From: JALYUA01 sp038329555
GTDB lineage: Bacteria; Acidobacteriota; Thermoanaerobaculia; UBA5066; Gp7-AA6
DNA: 24,926 nucleotides
Assembly: GCA_038329555.1 (NCBI GenBank)
Contig: JBBQNC010000022.1
Span: forward strand, 1-24,926
Direction: 5' to 3'
This document shows positions 16,021 through 23,140 of the stretch, piece after piece. The position numbers and the translations under genes were made by a program. The notes beneath the pieces were generated by a model that was not told the DNA's origin, searched no databases, and saw nothing but the letters and a program-made list of their open reading frames with translations. Numbering within the stretch: the first letter of the stretch is position 1; every line of letters begins with the position of its first letter.

Positions 16021-16928
16021 GACTGAAGCCCCTCGGCGATGAACCGCGTGGCATCCATCTCTTCCTTCCCTTCCCGCTGGAGCGTCAGGAGCTCCACGTA
16101 CCGGTCGTCGCCGCACGCGACGTAGAGGCCGCCGCGCTCGGTGCGGACCTGTCCGGGAAAATTGTCGTGCGCTCCAAGGTGCGGCGCGCCCGTCCGCCAG
16201 ACCCAGGTCTTTCCGCCGAAGAGGTCCGTGAAGGCCCCCGGATAGGGATGCGTCACGGCGCGGACCAGATCGTGGACCTGCTTCGCGCTCCGCGTCCAGT
16301 CGATCCGGCCATCCTCGGCGGTGCGCCTTCCGAACTTCGTCGCGGCCGACTCGTCCTGCGGATGGCGGGGAGCCGTGCCCGCCTCGAGATCCTCCAGCCG
16401 GCGCGCGAGCACGCGGACGGCGGCCTGCGTGACGCGCGTCTGCACTTCGCGGGCGGTGTCGTCGGGCCCGATCTCCACCGCTTCCTGATCCACGATGTCT
16501 CCCGCGTCCGCGCGGGCGGTCATGACATGGAGCGTCGCGCCCGTGCGGGTCTCGCCGTTCAGGACGGCCCAGTTGACCGGGGCCCGTCCCCGGAACCGGG
16601 GAAGCAGCGAGCCGTGGACGTTGAACGCACCGAGCCGCGGGATGGCGAGGAGCGGCCCGGGCAGGATTCCTCGAAAGTAGAAGGAGAAGACGAGGTCGGG
16701 TGCGGCGCGGCGGACCCGCTCGATCACCGCCGGGTCGCGCGCGTCTTCCACGATCACCGGCTCCACGCCCCGCGAGCGCGCGAGCTCCGCGACGCTCGAA
16801 AACCAAGGCGCCTCCGCGGGACGGTCGGCGTGGGTCCCCACGAAGACGACGTCGCGCCCCGCCTCGAAGAGTGTCTTCAGGCAGGCGTGCCCCGTATCGG
16901 AGTAGGCGAAGACGGCAATCCGGGTCAC
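16017..16928 (-). CDS. arnA: Stand-alone UDP-L-Ara4N formyltransferase (ArnA N-terminal domain)
   Basis: A 303-residue formyltransferase that adds a formyl group from 10-formyl-tetrahydrofolate to UDP-L-Ara4N. It matches the N-terminal half of E. coli ArnA: VFAYSDTGHACL at the start, FSFYFRGIL (81-89), GAFNVHGSLLPRFRGRAPVNW with catalytic N103 and H105, and RADAGDIV with catalytic D141. ATKFGRRTAEDGRIDW and RAVTHPYPGAF mark the C-terminal OB-fold part. The start is the GTG at 16928, which overlaps the arnC stop (GTGA) and puts the family N-terminus exactly in place. The stop overlaps the decarboxylase ATG. In this biosynthetic order, formylation precedes transfer to undecaprenyl phosphate by ArnC and deformylation by ArnD. 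Confidence 0.95.
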   Translation of the reverse strand: MTRIAVFAYSDTGHACLKTLFEAGRDVVFVGTHADRPAEAPWFSSVAELARSRGVEPVIVEDARDPAVIERVRRAAPDLVFSFYFRGILPGPLLAIPRLGAFNVHGSLLPRFRGRAPVNWAVLNGETRTGATLHVMTARADAGDIVDQEAVEIGPDDTAREVQTRVTQAAVRVLARRLEDLEAGTAPRHPQDESAATKFGRRTAEDGRIDWTRSAKQVHDLVRAVTHPYPGAFTDLFGGKTWVWRTGAPHLGAHDNFPGQVRTERGGLYVACGDDRYVELLTLQREGKEEMDATRFIAEGLQS

Positions 16929-17914
16929 GGGCGGCGCGCGGGCTCGGGCGCCGCCAGCGCCTCGGAGATGGCCGGCGGCGCCTCCCCGGCTCCCAATCCA
17001 TAGACCCGACGCACCGAGAACCGCGGGCGGCCGCGCACCTGCTCGTAGATGCGGCCGACATACTCGCCGACGATTCCGAGCCCCGCCATCGCGACGCCGA
17101 GAAGCGTGAAGAGGATTGCGAACAGCGTGAAGACTCCCTCGACCTCCGCCCCGACAATCAGCCGGCGGACGAGGAGGAAGACGCCGAAGGCGATTCCGCC
17201 GAGCGCGACCAGGGTGCCGATGATGCCGAACACCTGCAGCGGCACCGTCGAGAAGCCGGTCATCAGGTCGAAATTGAGGCGCACCAGCCTGTAGAGCGAG
17301 TAGGCGGATTCTCCGCCGGTGCGAGGAGCGTGGGCGACCTCGATCTCCGTCGGGTTGCGAGCGAAGCTCTGCCCGAGCGCCGGGATGAACGTCGACGCCT
17401 CGTCGGACCGGTTGATCTCGTCGACGACGTCCCGCGAATAGGCCCGGAGCATGCAGCCGAAGTCCGTGAGCCGCATGCGGGTGATGGCGACCGTGATCCG
17501 GTTGACGATCGCGGACGCCGCCCTCCGCGCGACGGAGTCCTGCCGCGACCGGCGGACTCCGCCGACGACGTCGTAGCCCTCGTCCACCTTCGCGAGCAGA
17601 TTGGGAATCTCCTCGGGGGGGTTCTGCAGGTCCGCGTCCAGCGTGACCGCGACGTCCCCCCGGACGTCGCGGAACCCCGCGAGAATCGCCGGGTGCTGGC
17701 CGAAGTTCCGCGACAGCTCGAGGACGCGGACGACGTCGGGCCGGCGGGCCGCCCAGGCCTTGAGAATGTCGATCGACCGGTCCCGGCTCCCATCGTCGAC
17801 GACGATGAGCTCGTAAGGCAGCGCGAGGCCGTCCATGACGGCCAAGGTCCGGCGAAAGAACTCGTCGAGATTCGCCTGCTCGTTGTAGACCGGAACGACG
17901 AGGGAGACCTTCAC
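16925..17914 (-). CDS. arnC: ArnC: undecaprenyl-phosphate 4-deoxy-4-formamido-L-arabinose transferase
   Basis: A 329-residue GT2 enzyme that transfers L-Ara4FN from UDP to undecaprenyl phosphate at the cytosolic face. The GT-A domain (1-215) has VVPVYNE, IVVDDGSRDRS, RNFGQHPAILAGF (69-81), LDADLQNPPEEIP with the metal-binding D93 and D95, and DFGCMLRAYSRDVVD, all near-identical in E. coli ArnC. Two C-terminal membrane helices (about 226-249 and 259-287) flank VEGVFTLFAI, followed by GEYVGRIYEQVRGRPRF. The GTG at 17914 is the start, with GGGAG spaced seven bases before it. A 26-codon ORF (17991-17911) ends across this start in a GTGA overlap and could be a leader. The stop overlaps the formyltransferase start. 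It is separated from arnB by 187 bases, the only real gap in this operon. Confidence 0.95.
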   Translation of the reverse strand: MKVSLVVPVYNEQANLDEFFRRTLAVMDGLALPYELIVVDDGSRDRSIDILKAWAARRPDVVRVLELSRNFGQHPAILAGFRDVRGDVAVTLDADLQNPPEEIPNLLAKVDEGYDVVGGVRRSRQDSVARRAASAIVNRITVAITRMRLTDFGCMLRAYSRDVVDEINRSDEASTFIPALGQSFARNPTEIEVAHAPRTGGESAYSLYRLVRLNFDLMTGFSTVPLQVFGIIGTLVALGGIAFGVFLLVRRLIVGAEVEGVFTLFAILFTLLGVAMAGLGIVGEYVGRIYEQVRGRPRFSVRRVYGLGAGEAPPAISEALAAPEPARRP

Positions 17915-18101
17915 GTCCGGCTCCCCCGCGCCGGTTCCCCCGGATGGAGGTCGGGCGTCTGAAGCCGGGGCGGTCGAGGGCGGTTTTTCATCCGACGGGT
18001 TCGGATCTTAAGCCAGACGGCCGGCCGGTCGCGCCCGCGCTCCCGGGCACCGCGCCTCGTAAGGAAGCGGCCGCCCGGCTCGGGCGGGCCCCCCGCTCCG
18101 G
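17915..18101 (-). promoter_or_regulatory. Intra-operon spacer between arnB and arnC with hairpin and possible leader ORF
   Basis: This 187-base gap holds a perfect 6-bp inverted repeat, ATCCGA-ACCCG-TCGGAT, at about 17990-18006, followed on the minus strand by GAAAAACC rather than a T-run, so it is not an intrinsic terminator in the operon direction. A 26-residue ORF starts inside the hairpin (ATG 17991) and ends in a GTGA overlap with arnC. These could form a leader that tunes arnC-arnD relative to the upstream genes, but no known riboswitch or attenuator is recognisable. Confidence 0.3.
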
Positions 18102-19265
18102 TCACCGCAGGCTGTGCGAGAGCACGTCGCGGATCGCCTCGATCGCGTCGTCCTGGTCCCGATCCGTCAGACCGGGAAAGAGCGGGAGCGAGACGATGCG
18201 CTCGGAGACGAAGTGCGCCTCCGGAAACGAATCCGGCTTCCAGCCGAAGCGCTGCGCGTAATACGAGAACTCGTGGGCGGCCGTGTAGTGCAGCCCGGTG
18301 CCGATGTTGCGACGCTTGAGCTCGTCCATGAACTCGTCGCGCCCGATCGAGAGGCGATCCACGTCGACGAGAGGCGTGTAGAGGTGCCACGCGTGCCGCA
18401 CGGGGTACGAAACCCGCTTCGGGAGCACGAGCCCGGCGACGCCCGCGAGCGCCGCGTCGTAGCGGCGGGCCAGCCTCTCGCGCTCGACGAGGAAGCCCTC
18501 GAGCCGCTTCAGCTGATGGAGGCCGAGCGCGGCCTGGATGTCCATCATGTTGTATTTGAATCCGGGAACCGCGACGTCGTAGCGCGGGCTGCCCGCCTTC
18601 GAGAACCGTTTCCAGGACTCCCGGTCCATCCCGTGGAACTTCAGGAGGGACGCTTTCTCGAAGACTTCCTCGTCGTCCGTAATCACCATCCCGCCCTCGC
18701 CCGTCGTCATGTTCTTGTTCGGGTGGAACGAAAAGACAGACGTCGTCGGAAACGACCCGATCTTCCGGCCCCGATACTCGGAGCCGACGGCATGCGCGGC
18801 GTCCTCGAGGACGGCGAGGCCCCGCGACCTCGCAAGTTCCAGGATGGGATCCAGGTCCGCGGGCTGGCCGACGTAGTGGACGGGGAGGATCGCCTTCGTC
18901 TTCGGCCCGATGCTCTTTTCGATCTCCTCGACGCGGACGTTCAGGGTGTCCGCGTCGATGTCGACTAAGACCGGGACGGCGCCGCAGTGCACGATGGTGT
19001 TGAGCGTGGCGACGAAGGTCAAAGGCGTCGTGATGACCTCGTCGCCCGGCCCGACGCCGAGCGCGAGCAGCGCGACATGCAGGCCGGCCGTGGCCGACGA
19101 GACGGGGACGGCGAAGCGTCCGCCGACGTATTGCGCGAACTCGTTCGTGAACCGCTCGACCTTGGGTCCCGTCGTGATCCAGCCGGACCGCAGCGTGTCG
19201 ACGAGCTCCGCGATCTCTTCCTCTCCGAGCGCGGGCCGGGCGAACGGGAGGAACTCGGTCCGCAT
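18102..19265 (-). CDS. arnB: ArnB: UDP-4-amino-4-deoxy-L-arabinose aminotransferase
   Basis: A 387-residue PLP-dependent aminotransferase of the DegT/DnrJ/EryC1 family, which converts UDP-4-keto-pentose to UDP-L-Ara4N using glutamate. It aligns with E. coli ArnB from the first residues (EFLPFARPALG, then LRSGWITTGPK at 25-35). Other marks are VSSATAGLHVALLAL (55-69), PVHYVGQPADLD, LEDAAHAVGSEYRGRKIG with D155 contacting the PLP ring, and FSFHPNKNMTTGEGG where K184 is the Schiff-base lysine. Family-specific segments GFKYNMMDIQAALGLHQL and NIGTGLHYTAAHEFSYY are present. The family as a whole includes other sugar aminotransferases, but the motifs and arnC-arnA-arnD neighbours make ArnB secure. 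The ATG at 19265 is 11 bases past the PAP2 stop. No Shine-Dalgarno sequence is seen, and a TAGAAT hexamer lies eight bases upstream. Confidence 0.95.
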   Translation of the reverse strand: MRTEFLPFARPALGEEEIAELVDTLRSGWITTGPKVERFTNEFAQYVGGRFAVPVSSATAGLHVALLALGVGPGDEVITTPLTFVATLNTIVHCGAVPVLVDIDADTLNVRVEEIEKSIGPKTKAILPVHYVGQPADLDPILELARSRGLAVLEDAAHAVGSEYRGRKIGSFPTTSVFSFHPNKNMTTGEGGMVITDDEEVFEKASLLKFHGMDRESWKRFSKAGSPRYDVAVPGFKYNMMDIQAALGLHQLKRLEGFLVERERLARRYDAALAGVAGLVLPKRVSYPVRHAWHLYTPLVDVDRLSIGRDEFMDELKRRNIGTGLHYTAAHEFSYYAQRFGWKPDSFPEAHFVSERIVSLPLFPGLTDRDQDDAIEAIRDVLSHSLR

Positions 19266-19273
19266 GGGCGGCG

Positions 19274-19279
19274 ATTCTA
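19274..19279 (-). promoter_or_regulatory. Possible internal -10 box before arnB
   Basis: TAGAAT on the minus strand overlaps the PAP2 stop codon (TAG) and ends eight bases before the arnB ATG. With no Shine-Dalgarno sequence present, it may drive a leaderless internal transcript of the arn genes. There is no clear -35 box, so this is weak. Confidence 0.25.
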
Positions 19280-20020
19280 CCGGGCAGGCGTCGAGGTCGC
19301 GGCGGGCGGGAACCGCCTCGCGAAGTACTCGGTGCCCGTCGCGCAGAGAACCACCCAGAAGAGCCCGAGGAGACTTCCCGCAACGACGTCCGTCAGCCAA
19401 TGCGCGCCGAGATAGACCCGGCTGAAATCGACGGCCAGGATCAGCAGCATCGCGGTCAGGACAACGGCGGCGCGCACCTCGCGGCGGCGAGTGACGTGAA
19501 ACACGAGCGCGACGACGCCGCCGAAGAAGAGCGTGCACATCGTCGCGTGGCCGCTCGGGAAGCTGTAGGTCTTCTCAGTCACGAGCGCCGGCCAGAGGTC
19601 GGGCCGCGTCCGGCGGAAAGCGATCTTCATCAGCGACTCGAGAGCCCAGCCCCCGACCACCGAGCCGACGAAGAGGATCGCCGAGGCGCGCCGTCCTCGC
19701 GCCGCCATCAGCCCCGAGGCGATCAGGGTCGCGGGCACCAGGAACCGGTAGTCGCCCAGGTTCGTGATCGCGCGGACGGCGCGGTCGCGTTGCGGCGTGT
19801 GGAGGGCCCACACGGCGAGCGTCGCCTCGCGATCGAGGTCGTTGGGGCCGGGACGTTCGAAGACCTCGCCCGCGACGTAAGCGGCCAGAAGGACGAGGAC
19901 AGCGGCGACGAGAAACCCGACGGTCAGGTAGAGGCCCAGAGCCCCCTCGCGGGTGAACCGGCTCCGCAGAAACCGGCGCAGGCTCGACGGAGACGGAGAC
20001 GGAGTCGGAGGCGGGCTCAA
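19277..20020 (-). CDS. PAP2-superfamily membrane phosphatase
   Basis: A 247-residue protein with about six membrane helices and the full acid-phosphatase signature: K132 to R139-P140 (KIAFRRTRP), PSGH at 155-158, and S200-R201 with H207 and D211 (SRVYLGAHWLTD). Members dephosphorylate lipid phosphates such as undecaprenyl pyrophosphate, phosphatidylglycerol phosphate or lipid A. In an operon for glycan export and Ara4N synthesis, recycling of undecaprenyl carrier or trimming of lipid A phosphate are the likely roles; the sequence does not decide. The N-terminus is a proline/serine-rich cytosolic tail encoded by a GGAGAC-like hexanucleotide repeat (about 19985-20010). The TTG at 20020 overlaps the wzt stop (TTGA), and I see no better start. 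Confidence 0.85.
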   Translation of the reverse strand: MSPPPTPSPSPSSLRRFLRSRFTREGALGLYLTVGFLVAAVLVLLAAYVAGEVFERPGPNDLDREATLAVWALHTPQRDRAVRAITNLGDYRFLVPATLIASGLMAARGRRASAILFVGSVVGGWALESLMKIAFRRTRPDLWPALVTEKTYSFPSGHATMCTLFFGGVVALVFHVTRRREVRAAVVLTAMLLILAVDFSRVYLGAHWLTDVVAGSLLGLFWVVLCATGTEYFARRFPPAATSTPAR

Positions 20021-21270
20021 GCGTTCCAGCGGATCCCCCCGTCGAAGCTCCAACGCCGCTCGGGGCTCCAGACGCCGTCCCCGGGCGTCTCGGCCGTCAC
20101 CTCGAAGCGGAGGAGGTCGCGGCGGTAGTCGTAGGGCGCGCCGTCGCGCGCGTGAACGGCCGCGTCGAGCGAGTACACGCCGGCGGCGAGCGCGAACGCC
20201 GGGATCTCGAGCCGCACCCGGCCCTCGCCCGAGAACTCGCCCGGCGCGAGGCCCTCGAGGGCGGTGTTCGACCCGAACACGACGGTCCCGGACACGGTCG
20301 TCAGCCCGAACCCGAAGACGAAGTCGGAGAGGGGCTGCTCCGCCCGAACGTCCATTTCGAGCATCGCCGGCGCGCCCGACCGCAGCCGGCCGGCGGGCCG
20401 TCCCGACCCGTCCAGGATGCGCGCGGCGAGGATCCGCGCGCGGCCTGATCCGATCTCCCCGCCCCCGCGCGGCGCCGGAAACGCGTCGAGCCTCTTCTCG
20501 CCTTCGCGCCGCGCGACGTCCTCCCGGTAGCGCGCGACGGTGTCCGCCGCGGCGCCGTCGGCGACGAGCCGCCCGCCGTCGAGCCACAGCGCCCGGCGGC
20601 ACCGGGATGCGACGAGCGCGAGATCGTGGGAGACGAGGAGGATCGTCTTGCCCGCCCTTTCGAACTCCGCGAACTTTTCGAGCGATCGGTGGGCGAACGA
20701 TTCGTCTCCGACCGCGAGCACCTCGTCCACGAGGAGAACGTCGGGATCGCTGTGCGCGGCGATCGAGAACCCGAGCCGCACGGCCATGCCGGACGAATAG
20801 GTGCGCAGCGGCGCGTCGAGGAACTCTTCGAGCTCCGCGAAGCGAACGATGTCGTCGAACCGCGCCGCGACGTCGCGCCGGGAGAGACCGAGGAGCAGCC
20901 CGGCGATCTCGACGTTCTCGCGCCCGGAAAGCTCCGGGTGGAACCCGGCGCCGAGCTCCAGGAGAGCCGCGAGACGGCCGCGGACCTCGACGTCGCCCTC
21001 GGTCGGGCGGATGATCCCGGCGAGCAGCTTCAATAGGGTCGACTTGCCCGAGCCGTTCGCGCCGATGACACCGACGGTCTCGCCGGCAACGACCTCGAAC
21101 GAGACGTCTCTCAGGGCCTGAACCAAGCCGGCTTCGGCGCCGGAGCCCCGGGGACCCGCGCGAGGCGAGCGCCCGAGGAGCGCCGTCTTGAACGTCCCGG
21201 CGGAATGGCGGCGGCCCCGCCTGCGGTAGGTCTTGGAAACGCCGCGGACCGAGACGGCAGGCGCGGTCAC
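20017..21270 (-). CDS. wzt: Wzt-type ABC transporter ATPase of a polysaccharide exporter
   Basis: A 417-residue ATPase that powers export of an undecaprenyl-linked glycan with the Wzm permease. Nucleotide-binding domain: Walker A GANGSGKST (70-78), ABC signature YSSGMAVRL (158-166), Walker B and D-loop LLVDEVLAVGD (179-189) and the switch His at 215 (LVSHD). HPELSGRENVEI replaces the usual Q-loop region, as in other Wzt/TagH proteins. Residues about 270-417 form a beta-rich C-terminal extension (FGFGLTTVSGTVVFGSNT, SLDAAVHARDGAPYDYR) like the Wzt carbohydrate-binding domain that recognises the glycan's non-reducing end. This implies export of a specifically terminated chain. The GTG at 21270 overlaps the wzm stop (GTGA). 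Teichoic-acid exporters share the fold, but the C-terminal domain and context favour an O-antigen-like glycan. Confidence 0.92.
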   Translation of the reverse strand: MTAPAVSVRGVSKTYRRRGRRHSAGTFKTALLGRSPRAGPRGSGAEAGLVQALRDVSFEVVAGETVGVIGANGSGKSTLLKLLAGIIRPTEGDVEVRGRLAALLELGAGFHPELSGRENVEIAGLLLGLSRRDVAARFDDIVRFAELEEFLDAPLRTYSSGMAVRLGFSIAAHSDPDVLLVDEVLAVGDESFAHRSLEKFAEFERAGKTILLVSHDLALVASRCRRALWLDGGRLVADGAAADTVARYREDVARREGEKRLDAFPAPRGGGEIGSGRARILAARILDGSGRPAGRLRSGAPAMLEMDVRAEQPLSDFVFGFGLTTVSGTVVFGSNTALEGLAPGEFSGEGRVRLEIPAFALAAGVYSLDAAVHARDGAPYDYRRDLLRFEVTAETPGDGVWSPERRWSFDGGIRWNA

Positions 21271-22109
21271 GCTTCCTCCGCGATCGAATCGCGCAGCCGG
21301 TCGAAGATCATGCCGCCGACGAGCAGCGAGACGGCGGCGGTCGAGATCATTCCGATCCACATCGCCGCCGGGATCGGCCGGAAGTAGAAGACGCTCTCGT
21401 GCACGGCGGCGAAGAAGACCGCGAACGGGTTCAGCCAGAGGTAGGGGCGGAACCGCTCGGGGACCGACGCGAGCGGATAGAGGACCGGCGTCAGGAAGAA
21501 GGCGAGCGTCAGGACGTTTCCGACGAGGTCCCGGACGTCGCCGAACCGCACGGCGAGGGCTGAGATCGCGAGCGCGAGGCCGAAGACCGCCGCGGCGAGG
21601 AGCGCGAGCACGAGGGGAAACTGCAGGACCGTGGCGTCGACCCGGACGCTTCCGCGGAACGCGGCGATCGCGATCGCGGCGGCGAACACGGGCAGCGCGA
21701 GAACCAGGTGCGACAGCCGCGCCCCGACGGAGACGGCGGGAAAGACCTCCGGAGCGACCGTCGTCTTGCGGAGGAGGGGCCCGTTCGCCCGGAACGTCTC
21801 GGCCGCGTCGAGCAGCGCCGACGAGACGAAGCCCCACACGAGCACTCCTCCGAAGAGGAACAGCGCATAGGGCCGCACGTCGGCGCGCGGCTGGAACACG
21901 AACCGGAAGACCGTCGCGTAAACGAGAAGCAGCAGCAGCGGGTTGACGAGCGACCAGAGGAACCCGAGCGCGCCGTTTCGGTACCGCGCGGCGAGCTCCC
22001 TCTTCGTGAGCACCGCGACGAGCGGCCTCTGCCGGAGCGTCCAGACGAGAGGCGAGAGGGGGCCCGTCCGGCTCGTGCGGTTCGCACGGTTCGTCCGGTT
22101 CGACGCCAT
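21267..22109 (-). CDS. wzm: Wzm-type ABC transporter permease of a polysaccharide exporter
   Basis: A 280-residue ABC-2 permease with about six membrane helices, the transmembrane partner of the adjacent Wzt. Family marks are TKRELAARYRNGALGFLWSLVNPLL (residues 35-59), the middle segment ETFRANGPLLRKTTVAPEVFP, FLTPVLYPLASVPERFR (205-221) and LNPFAVFFAAVHESVFY (226-242). It moves undecaprenyl-diphosphate-linked glycan across the inner membrane. The N-terminus up to residue 15 is built from NRT/NRA/SRT triplets encoded by a 9-base imperfect tandem repeat. The ATG at 22109 overlaps the TGA of a short upstream ORF (TGATG) whose reality I doubt. It is the first recognisable gene of the exporter-arn operon and diverges from the LolD-like gene. 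Confidence 0.9.
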   Translation of the reverse strand: MASNRTNRANRTSRTGPLSPLVWTLRQRPLVAVLTKRELAARYRNGALGFLWSLVNPLLLLLVYATVFRFVFQPRADVRPYALFLFGGVLVWGFVSSALLDAAETFRANGPLLRKTTVAPEVFPAVSVGARLSHLVLALPVFAAAIAIAAFRGSVRVDATVLQFPLVLALLAAAVFGLALAISALAVRFGDVRDLVGNVLTLAFFLTPVLYPLASVPERFRPYLWLNPFAVFFAAVHESVFYFRPIPAAMWIGMISTAAVSLLVGGMIFDRLRDSIAEEA

Positions 22110-22272
22110 CACGCGGGGACGACCGGTGTCATCCCGCGCGACGCGACGGCGAGGCGCACCCGGGCCGGGATCCGTCCGCTGTTCAACGAGGCCTCCGTGG
22201 TCATGAGCTGCGCGCTGTGACCGAAGAGCGTGCGCGTGATTCGGCCGGAATCTATCCGATATCCTCGCCGCC
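22110..22272. promoter_or_regulatory. Divergent intergenic region between wzm and the LolD-like gene
   Basis: On the plus strand TATCCT (22260-22265) ends seven bases before the GTG at 22273, with no Shine-Dalgarno sequence and a poor -35 region. The imperfect palindrome GATTC-GGCCG-GAATC (about 22238-22252) lies just upstream and could be an operator. On the minus strand I see no good promoter for wzm. A 31-codon ORF (start near 22204) runs up to wzm and ends in a TGATG overlap. All of this is motif-level evidence. Confidence 0.3.
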
Positions 22273-22986
22273 GTGCCCGCTCCGGCTTCTCCGGCGTCCG
22301 TCGAGCCTCCCGCCCTCGTCTGCCGGGCCCTGCGCAAGGTGTTCGGGGGCGCGGAGCCGGTCGTGGCGCTCGACGACGTCGATCTCGACGTCGCGCCCGG
22401 CGAGTTCCTGGGGGTGCTCGGCCCGTCCGGCGGCGGCAAGTCGACCCTGCTGCACCTGCTGGGGGGCATCGACCGCCCCACGTCGGGGACCGTCGCGGTG
22501 GGCGGCCGCGAGCTCGGCGCCCTCCCCGAGAAGGCACTGACGCTCTACCGCCGCCGCGACGTCGGCATGGTCTTCCAGTTCTTCAACCTCCTCCCCCACC
22601 TGACCGTGACGGAGAACGTCGAGCTGCCGCGGCTCCTCGACGGCGAGGACGACGCGACCGAGCGCGCCCGGGCGCTTCTCGAGCGCGTCGGCCTAGAGCG
22701 AAGAGGACGGGCGCACCCCTACGAGCTCTCGGGCGGCGAGATGCAGCGCGTGGCGATCGCGCGCGCCCTGGTCACCGGCGCCCGCCTCCTGCTCGCCGAC
22801 GAGCCGACGGGCAACCTCGACAGCCGCAACGGCGAGCAGGTCCTGTCGCTTCTCGACGAGATCCGGCGCGAGCGCGGCGTGACGCTCGTGCTGGCGACGC
22901 ATTCGGAGGCCGCCGCGCGGCGCGCCGACCGGCGCATCGAGATCCGGGACGGACGGACCGACGCCTCTCAGCGGGCCCGGGGCTGA
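22273..22986 (+). CDS. LolD/MacB/FtsE-type ABC transporter ATPase, partner permease not in window
   Basis: A 237-residue ABC ATPase of the LolD-MacB-FtsE group. Walker A GPSGGGKST is at 50-58, the Q-loop in VGMVFQFFNLLPHLTVTENV (97-116), the signature LSGGEMQR at 152-159, Walker B LLLADEPTGNLD at 172-183, and the switch His at 210 (LATHSE). The Q-loop sequence and the GNLD ending are typical for lipoprotein-release (LolCDE), macrolide-efflux and cell-division ABC systems. No permease gene lies next to it: downstream is a terminator-like hairpin and a protease. The substrate therefore cannot be assigned, and the permease may be encoded elsewhere. The GTG at 22273 gives the family length, with about 13 extra residues before the first beta strand. 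Confidence 0.9.
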   Translation: MPAPASPASVEPPALVCRALRKVFGGAEPVVALDDVDLDVAPGEFLGVLGPSGGGKSTLLHLLGGIDRPTSGTVAVGGRELGALPEKALTLYRRRDVGMVFQFFNLLPHLTVTENVELPRLLDGEDDATERARALLERVGLERRGRAHPYELSGGEMQRVAIARALVTGARLLLADEPTGNLDSRNGEQVLSLLDEIRRERGVTLVLATHSEAAARRADRRIEIRDGRTDASQRARG

Positions 22987-23111
22987 GGGGACCGAGAGGG
23001 CATTATCGCTCGGGTTGCGGCGAGCAATCGAGCGCGGCCCGCGCCGGGAGGCATATCGCATACCCGAATTTTTTTCACGAACGGGAAAGCGACCCCGGCA
23101 CGGCATGGTAC

Positions 23112-23138
23112 AAGGAACCTCAAATTCGTTCCTTTTTT
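23112..23138 (+). terminator. Rho-independent terminator after the LolD-like gene
   Basis: A perfect 7-bp stem, AAGGAAC (23112-23118) with GTTCCTT (23128-23134), encloses a nine-base loop and runs into six T residues (23133-23138). It lies 125 bases after the ATPase stop and 31 bases before the protease start, so it could instead be a leader attenuator of the protease gene. Confidence 0.6.
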
Positions 23139-23140
23139 GA

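Noticed and set aside
17990..18006. Hairpin in the arnB-arnC gap as a rho-independent terminator
   Set aside because: In the operon direction it is followed by an A-run, not a T-run; the T-run precedes it on the plus strand.
22109..22204. Possible 31-residue ORF just before wzm (TGATG overlap)
   Set aside because: No recognisable family, no ribosome binding site, and it continues upstream as antisense of the LolD-like gene. Listed only as a possibility in the intergenic region.
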